Assembly: GCA_016584305.1 (NCBI GenBank)
Contig: JACEEZ010011116.1
Span: 24,900-88,899 of the forward strand
DNA length: 64,000 bases
Reading direction: 5' to 3'
Origin: Chionoecetes opilio
Lineage: Eukaryota; Arthropoda; Malacostraca; Decapoda; Majidae
Positions 58,790 to 64,000 of this stretch are shown in pieces. Made by a program: the position numbers and the translations under genes. Position 1 is the first letter of the stretch, and every line of letters starts with the position of its first letter. The notes below the pieces were generated by a model. That model searched no databases. It was not told the DNA's origin and saw only the letters and a program-made list of their open reading frames with translations.

Positions 58790-59115
58790 AGTGAGAATAC
58801 CTCACTTAAGCAGAATTCTTCTGTTCTTGTGGTTCTCAGCAAACTTATCAACAAATTCTTCTAAATCAAGGCTTTTAACTCGCCTGCTTTCAATTGACAA
58901 CACAGCAAGATTACCTAATCTCTCATTGCCCATTGTATTTCTCAGTGTAGTTTTGATTAATTTTCAGAGCAGAGAAGCTTCTCTCTGCTGAAGCTGATGA
59001 CACAGGTAATAGGTACTACAGAAATTTTGGCCAGTCTGTAGAACTCAGGAAATGCCTCTTCATATGGACCAAGAATTCTCACTAATCTAACAGTGATTTG
59101 GGCTTTTCCTTGTCA
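58790..59115 (-). pseudogene. hAT 2 transposase dimerisation domain fragment
   Basis: The minus strand matches the 3' coding end of hAT 1 (46640-46960). It has the LVRILGPYEEAFPEF-type region, then the same SAERS…ALK helix region with indels, and the EEFVDKFAE-like end. The upstream part is missing at about 59115-59120, where unrelated sequence begins. Confidence 0.78.
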
Positions 59116-59238
59116 CTTACTGCTGGCAGGTGCCGGCCCGCCGGGAGACAGGGCCGGGACGCGTAGCAAGATTACCGGACTCGTACTAGAATTGTCTGGC
59201 TACTCACACACAATCAGGGCCCCTGAGTGTGTGTGAGT

Positions 59239-59275
59239 CCTAGGCCTTCCCCCTGAGTCAAGGGGAAGGCCTAGG
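59239..59275. repeat. Perfect 14-bp hairpin
   Basis: CCTAGGCCTTCCCC and its complement GGGGAAGGCCTAGG with a 9-base loop. Just upstream (about 59202-59236) another imperfect CTCACACAC/GTGTGTGAG stem occurs. Confidence 0.85.
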
Positions 59276-59502
59276 CAAACACAGGGGTCCTTTTTCTGCC
59301 GTATACTCACGTAGCCAGTAATTACAAGTTCAAGGTCACTATAGGCAGCGCCAGGACGAACGGGAACGCATCACCACAGTTTACCTCACTCAGCTCATGT
59401 CACTGTTTACTGTTCTCTACCTTCACAGACCACATACAGTGCACTGTCTCTTAACCAGTCACTAACTCGAGGAGAAGCACCAGGGGCTAACCAGGGACTT
59501 TG

Positions 59503-59851
59503 GGGAGGCGGTAGCGGAGTGGTTAGCGTCTCCGACTGGCGTTCTCGGTGACCCAAGTTCGATCCCCGAAGAAACCCAAACCTTTTCTGCACCGTCGAGT
59601 GGCCTAAGAACACCCACATGCCCTGCCCATCAACTCTACCTTCGATTGCGAGTGCATCGGAGGACACAGGGGGGCGGCATGAGCCTCTATCACAGGCGTC
59701 ACTATAGAATCCTGCCTGCGCCACTACGGGCGAGGGCCAACCATCACAGCAGTCCTCAAGTGTACCTCCAGAGCCTACCATCCGAGCCCTGGGTCACCAC
59801 TGCCTACAGGCGCTATAGGCACAACATGTAAAAAAAAAACATAAAAAAAAA
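59503..59851 (+). mobile_element. tRNA-derived SINE with A-rich tail
   Basis: A box TAGCGGAGTGGTTAGCG (from 59512) and B box AAGTTCGATCCC (59555-59566) sit in a tRNA-like head. A body of about 260 bp and AAAAAAAAAACATAAAA (59829-59851) follow. It is transcribed by RNA polymerase III if active. It lies within hAT 2. Confidence 0.72.
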
Positions 59852-60649
59852 AACAGTGACGAGGAAGCAGTACAGACACGCTGAAACGAGGAATGCGGGC
59901 GCGCGGGGTGCCAGCTTATCTCGTGGCGGTGGTGTGTCCCCGTCGTGAGTCGGTCAGCTGTTCCCCTCAGTGTATCTCCCTCTCACACCACCACAGGCGT
60001 GCTGCGTGCCACCTCGTTCAAATAACTCCCCTCACATCTCGAGACATTCTCGCCCTTGTAACAGTACATTATTAAAAAATGTAAACTAGAAAATATTGGT
60101 TTATATTTAACATTCAGTACCTGAAAGTGAAAGATGATACGAATCAGGGCTGGGTGAGACGTGACTCCCGTGAGAGCCGGGGTGGTCGCTGCCGTAGCAG
60201 CCGTACCAAGCCACGAATGATCGGTCACTTACTTTGTGTTGTTATGTCGTTCCAGAGAACGCGTATAAGACACGTACAAGAGGGAGACACGTACCAATTA
60301 AGTACCAACACAAGGCATTATAGAAAATTTATAAGGGTAACTCGTGTAATTTAGTTATGTTCGTTGGTGTTAAAAGTGATCAATAGAAAGTATATGAATT
60401 TACTCACTCAGAGGCATGTTTCTTTCTTTCAAGCAGGGAAAAATATTTATTGTATTAGAGGTCGAGGGTATGTCATCGTAGAAATTATTCATAATACTCC
60501 ATGCATGCTCCCTCGTCCTACCTAGTGGAACACGGTTCCCACACCACAGGGCGCCGTGGCCAGTGGGTGGGCACCTGGGCGGGCACCGGCTTCTCGTGGG
60601 TGGGCACTGCCCACCCGTGCTCCCCGTAGCTACGCCACTGGTGGGAAAA

Positions 60650-61819
60650 AGTCACCGGGCAGCCCTCCTCTTCTCCCGCGAGACCCCACCAGCAGGAACA
60701 GAGCTGCAACCTCAACCCCAGGCGCCAAAAACCACAGGGATTTTCCTCCACCCTGGGTTTCGCCTCAGAGGTACCACAGTCCAGGAGTCCACACCCCACT
60801 GGGCCCCGCAGCTCTCCCCTGTTCCACTGCTCCAGTCTCGCGGTGTAAAGGCGCCACGACCTTCCCGACAGACCATGCCCTCCACGCAGAACGCCGGTGA
60901 AAGGGGCGGGAGAAACTTAGCAGGAACGCGCTGGGCCCCCGGTATGAACAGAAGGGACGTCGGAGCCTTCCTCCACCATCATCCACCTGCCACAGCTTCG
61001 GCGGAAGCCACCCACTGCGCTCCCCCATCCTCTTGGTAGCGGGAGAAGCGGCAGGTATGGGGACTACTCATTTCATCCTGGCTCTCCGAGGCCTCCACCG
61101 TTTGTCCCGCGGCTTCCACCGCTCACCACGCCCGCGGCCCTTCTTCGGGTGGCCCCATGCCGAGGCGAAGTAAGCGGGTCCTCCTGCCCTTCCACATCCG
61201 TCTGGGCGGCAGACCCCCAGCAAGGCCCTTCCTGGCCTTACGCTGCTTGCCAGCGCCGCCAAACGGGCCTGGCAGGCCCTCCATGCCGTCTTTCCATCAG
61301 ACAGCGACGATCCCACCCCCCCGACGGCCACGCCCTGCAGGGCGGCCCTTGGGATGCCCAAGGCGTGGCAGGAAGGGGAGGAGAGGAAGTGTTAGGGTGG
61401 GCGGTGCGCCTCCTGAAGTGGCGGGGCAGGGAGGCGAAGATTGGAGCACCGTTCTCCGGAACCACCTCCGTCGGGACGCCACCGGCGAGCAAGGGCACCT
61501 CCCCTCCGCACACCCCCCGTCCCCCTCTCTGGACCGACGCACGCCTTACCCTGCATCAGGTCTACAGGGGCGCCCCCCCAGGAGGCAAAGTCCTCCATCG
61601 CGGCGAAGTACTCAGGCAGCGCTGCTTCACTGCTCCCTCCTGACGGCGCCGTCTTAATGCCCTGCATCAGGTCTGCAGGGGCGTCACCTAGGGACAGAGG
61701 CAGCTCTTCCCCCCGCTCCTCTGCTTTAATGCCCTGCTCCTCCCTTCTCAGTTCGTTCACGTTTTCATTTATTTCCTCGCATGCTTCTTTAACTGCCTCT
61801 TTCACTGTCTTATTGATTT
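60650..61819 (-). pseudogene. Gag-like frame of the LTR element
   Basis: From the MITE junction at 61819 the minus strand reads INKTVKEAVKEACEEINENV, a charged coiled-coil start, and stays open to 61392 with acidic and Gly-rich segments. A shifted frame near 61290 has SDGKTAWRACQARLAALAS, which resembles a gypsy-type Gag motif (F-D-G-K-x-x-W-x-A). GC-rich, with no zinc knuckle seen. It ends at hAT 2. Structural role only; identification is tentative. Confidence 0.5.
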
Positions 61820-63358
61820 CCCAGCAAACACAAAGACGGAGGGCCTCCGGAGGCCCTCCGTATGTCTTACCGGCGGCCCGACGGAAGTGTACGACGTAGG
61901 GCCGTTGGGAATTTGCTCAGAGGCTCAACGGCTGGCCGCTCCCAGCGGCCCGCCGTAGGGCATATGACCATTTGCCGCTGTTATATTAACTGATTGAGGA
62001 ATATTTATGGTTATACTTTCGAAGTATATTGCACATATAGTAATGTTTTAAGGGGTGTTGCACAACCCATTAGCCGATTAATAGACTAATGGGCTGTTCA
62101 ACACTTATAAAAACATTACTATATCTGCAATATACTTAGAAAGTATAACCATAAATATTCCTATGTCGTTATCCAGTAATACGATGAAAAGGAGATCATA
62201 ATTGCTACGGACATTGTTTATTTCATAAGTACAAAAACATTTTCGTTATTGGGTTTACATGCTGGTGTACGTGGAACACTGTACAGCCATGTAGAAGGAT
62301 ATTGGTTGCGGCGAACCACATAACATCCACTCACTTGTGCGTTTTCTCACTAACTGATTTCACTCACTGACACAACGCTGCCGAGGAATTCCTAAAAAAC
62401 GTGTCGTACTGCAATTATTTATATTATTCAGTCTATTTCGATATAATGATGGAGCGAAAACATGTTATAACTAAGTCGTCATTATGTTATCGACTGGTTA
62501 AGGGTGACAATTTAGGCCTTTTGTGGGTTTTTAACCCTTTGTAATGGCTATCGTACGTCTGGCAGTTTAGTGCATTGGTAGCTGGGAAATTATTTCAAAT
62601 AATATTCCATTCTAAATCATGATATTATCCATTTTAACTCCATCATCTACATATTCCGTATTAGGTGTAACGTTGATTATTGATATGTGTTGACAATATG
62701 TTGGAAGTTATTGAAATAAGGGAAAATATGACCTTGTGTTATCCCGTAATCTTTGCTGGGTTAATCAAATGTTATTTTTATATGATACTACCTAGCTACA
62801 CACATAGACTAACTGATAACGTTTTTCCATGTAAACTCCTTCCTATGTACGTATCTCATCTTTATTTCTGTGTCTCTGGGTGTTCCTGATTAAGCTGGAA
62901 ATATTTGAAATACACTGAAATATGATAATTTCTATAAACTATCATAAAAACTTCGATAACAATTTTAATAGTTTGAACAGGCCGAATAAGAGTGGATGGT
63001 ACGATATTGAGATTCTACGTATATGAGCGAGTTAATATATCATAATCTTGAAATGAATTTTCCCACTTACAAAACGCACCAGCGGGCCTCCGGAGGATTG
63101 ACGCTCAAGTTGCCGCTGCTTGTCAACGACTGATGTAATACTACATCAAGATCATCATATAAACTGTGTTTCAAAATGGTACACATAGAAAATATTTCAA
63201 TTCTTTCAATTCTGTACATTAATTTTCAACATAGTAAATTTTCCGTCTGCAAAATACACCAGCGGCCCTCGGAGAGCTGACGGAGGTAAAATTGCGGCCG
63301 GGCGGCCGCCGTTCGCCGCTCTACAGACTACGTCGGCCCGACGGTGAGGTTAGCTGGG
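61820..63358. mobile_element. CCCAGC MITE, copy 3, inside gag
   Basis: This is the best preserved copy: CCCAGCAAACACAAAGACGG at the left, GTTAGCTGGG at the right. A perfect 24-bp palindrome lies at 61837-61860 and an inner palindrome of about 170 bp at about 61991-62161. On the minus strand the gag frame reads KMNE before it and INKTV after it, and GAA at both junctions fits a 3-bp target duplication. No ORF. Confidence 0.88.
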
Positions 63359-63490
63359 TTCATTCATTTTTACTCATCAGCGCACTGAGCATTTTTCATC
63401 ACAGCTTGACTCTCGTTCAAGCTTGGCCTGCTTGCCTTTGTCTTGACTCAGCTGCCGAGTCAGCACCGGCCATCTCGCGCCCGCCGCCAT
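63359..63490 (-). pseudogene. Start of the gag-like frame, before the MITE
   Basis: On the minus strand an ATG at 63490 opens MAAGARWPVLTRQLSQDKG, then stops at about 63377. Another ATG lies at 63473. KMNE immediately before the MITE is in a frame that joins INKTV after it. The real start is uncertain. Confidence 0.45.
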
Positions 63491-63534
63491 TTGACCACGT
63501 GTACACTTAACCGGTCTCGCCTGGACACACACAA

Positions 63535-63549
63535 TTCCATTCTTGACAC
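63535..63549 (-). promoter_or_regulatory. Putative primer binding site
   Basis: The minus strand carries TTGGTGTCAAGAATGG directly after the LTR end. TGGTGTCA words follow the LTR in many gypsy-type elements. The tRNA is not identified. Confidence 0.5.
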
Positions 63550-64000
63550 CAATTCTTACGCTGTTCCCTACTCTCCTGGGACCTTACCACACCCGACACC
63601 CCGGTGTTACAGGATAGGCTATGCAGGAGAAGGTGTTTTACGATTAACAATAAGCCGCTGAGGCAACTCAATTCTGCAGGCGACTTATTTACAGGAGTTC
63701 GGTGTGTCAGTAGATGAGGGGCGAGTTAAGTGGTACACCGAGGTCAAAATACAGGGGGTCGAAAGGAGACGCAAACGAAGGTCTGGGTTTAATAAATCAA
63801 AGCCCACACTCACTTACAAAGGACAGTCATTACACAGTTACAGAGTCGCCAATCCCATCTTGTTGCAGATGGTCGCAAGGGATACTCTGATCATCCCTAC
63901 AGGCACACAGTTCATTCCTCAGTAAAACATTACACAAGTAGGGGGTGTGGGGGGGACACCGTACTATTAGTGAAAAATATTTCATAAAAATCCATTTTTT
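63549..64000 (-). repeat. 5' LTR, truncated by the window edge
   Basis: 63556-63939 matches 56963-57332. Beyond about 63940 the sequences differ, with GGGGGTGTGGGGGGG here, so either an insertion or another repeat interrupts it. Confidence 0.6.

Larger units (their letters stand above)
58357..60640 (-). mobile_element. hAT transposon 2, inverted relative to hAT 1
   Basis: It begins CAGTGGCGTAGCTAGG at 58357 and ends GTAGCTACGCCACTG at 60640. GTCGGAAA (58349-58356) and GTGGGAAA (60641-60648) are a 7/8 match to an 8-bp target duplication. Both ends match hAT 1 over about 700 and 350 bp in inverted order. The middle (59120-60280) has no match to hAT 1 and includes a SINE. Confidence 0.88.
56957..64000 (-). 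mobile_element. LTR retrotransposon remnant, gag-only, nested insertions
   Basis: On the minus strand the order is 5' LTR (from beyond 64000 to about 63549), a primer binding site-like TGGTGTCAAGAATGG next to it, a gag-like frame, then a 3' part, a purine tract (AAGGAGGGGATAA, 57636-57648) and the 3' LTR 57635-56957. Inserted later are a CCCAGC MITE (61820-63358) and hAT 2 (58357-60640). Without these the interior is only about 2.1 kb, so pol is missing. The layout suggests a gypsy-like, non-autonomous element. It continues past the right edge of the window. Confidence 0.65.

Noticed and set aside
60556..61657. Plus-strand GC-rich frames of 100-166 codons
   Set aside because: They run antisense to the gag-like frame, have no motif and use extreme GC composition.

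Overview
This is a repeat-dominated eukaryotic window with no intact gene. I read it as decapod crustacean, probably crab-like. The evidence is degenerate TTAGG/CCTAA arrays, the arthropod telomere motif, spread through the sequence; long GT, CT and GGTGG microsatellites; and RTE-, jockey- and CR1-type reverse transcriptase remnants of the kind common in crustacean genomes. There are no prokaryotic operons, rRNA genes, intact tRNA genes or CRISPR arrays. Species-level identification is not possible from the sequence alone.

Layout. 0-8 kb: short tandem duplications, a 5'-truncated LINE sitting inside a GT minisatellite, and a 268-bp PIF/Harbinger-like MITE. 8-23 kb: two copies of one LINE family (LINE-B). 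Copy 1 is split by a 1.5-kb MITE and copy 2 by a 4.4-kb Academ-like DNA transposon. Each copy supplies the uninterrupted site for the other's insertion. 23-32 kb: a cluster of palindromic foldback repeats, several with TTAGG-like cores, plus two decayed LINEs. 32-38 kb: a jockey 3' fragment, a second Academ-like element carrying the N-terminal part of the transposase and a perfect 2A motif, and a broken 11-finger C2H2 zinc-finger gene. 37-43 kb: a pogo-type MITE holding a jockey fragment, then an RTE fragment in a stretch of poor consensus quality. 43-55 kb: a foldback repeat, a hAT element, microsatellites, a tandem duplication and a decayed psq/DDE_1 transposase gene. 55-64 kb: a minus-strand LTR retrotransposon reduced to LTRs and gag-like sequence, itself split by a hAT element and a MITE.

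There is no evidence of a working host pathway. The window is an archive of nested transposon insertions. The most informative pair is the two Academ-like elements: one keeps the N-terminal half and the other the C-terminal half of apparently the same kind of large transposase, and in both the deletion ends at a terminal inverted repeat. Homopolymer-rich stretches (about 8.1-16.6 kb and 38.9-42.4 kb) look like under-polished long-read consensus, so frameshifts there are not proof of decay.
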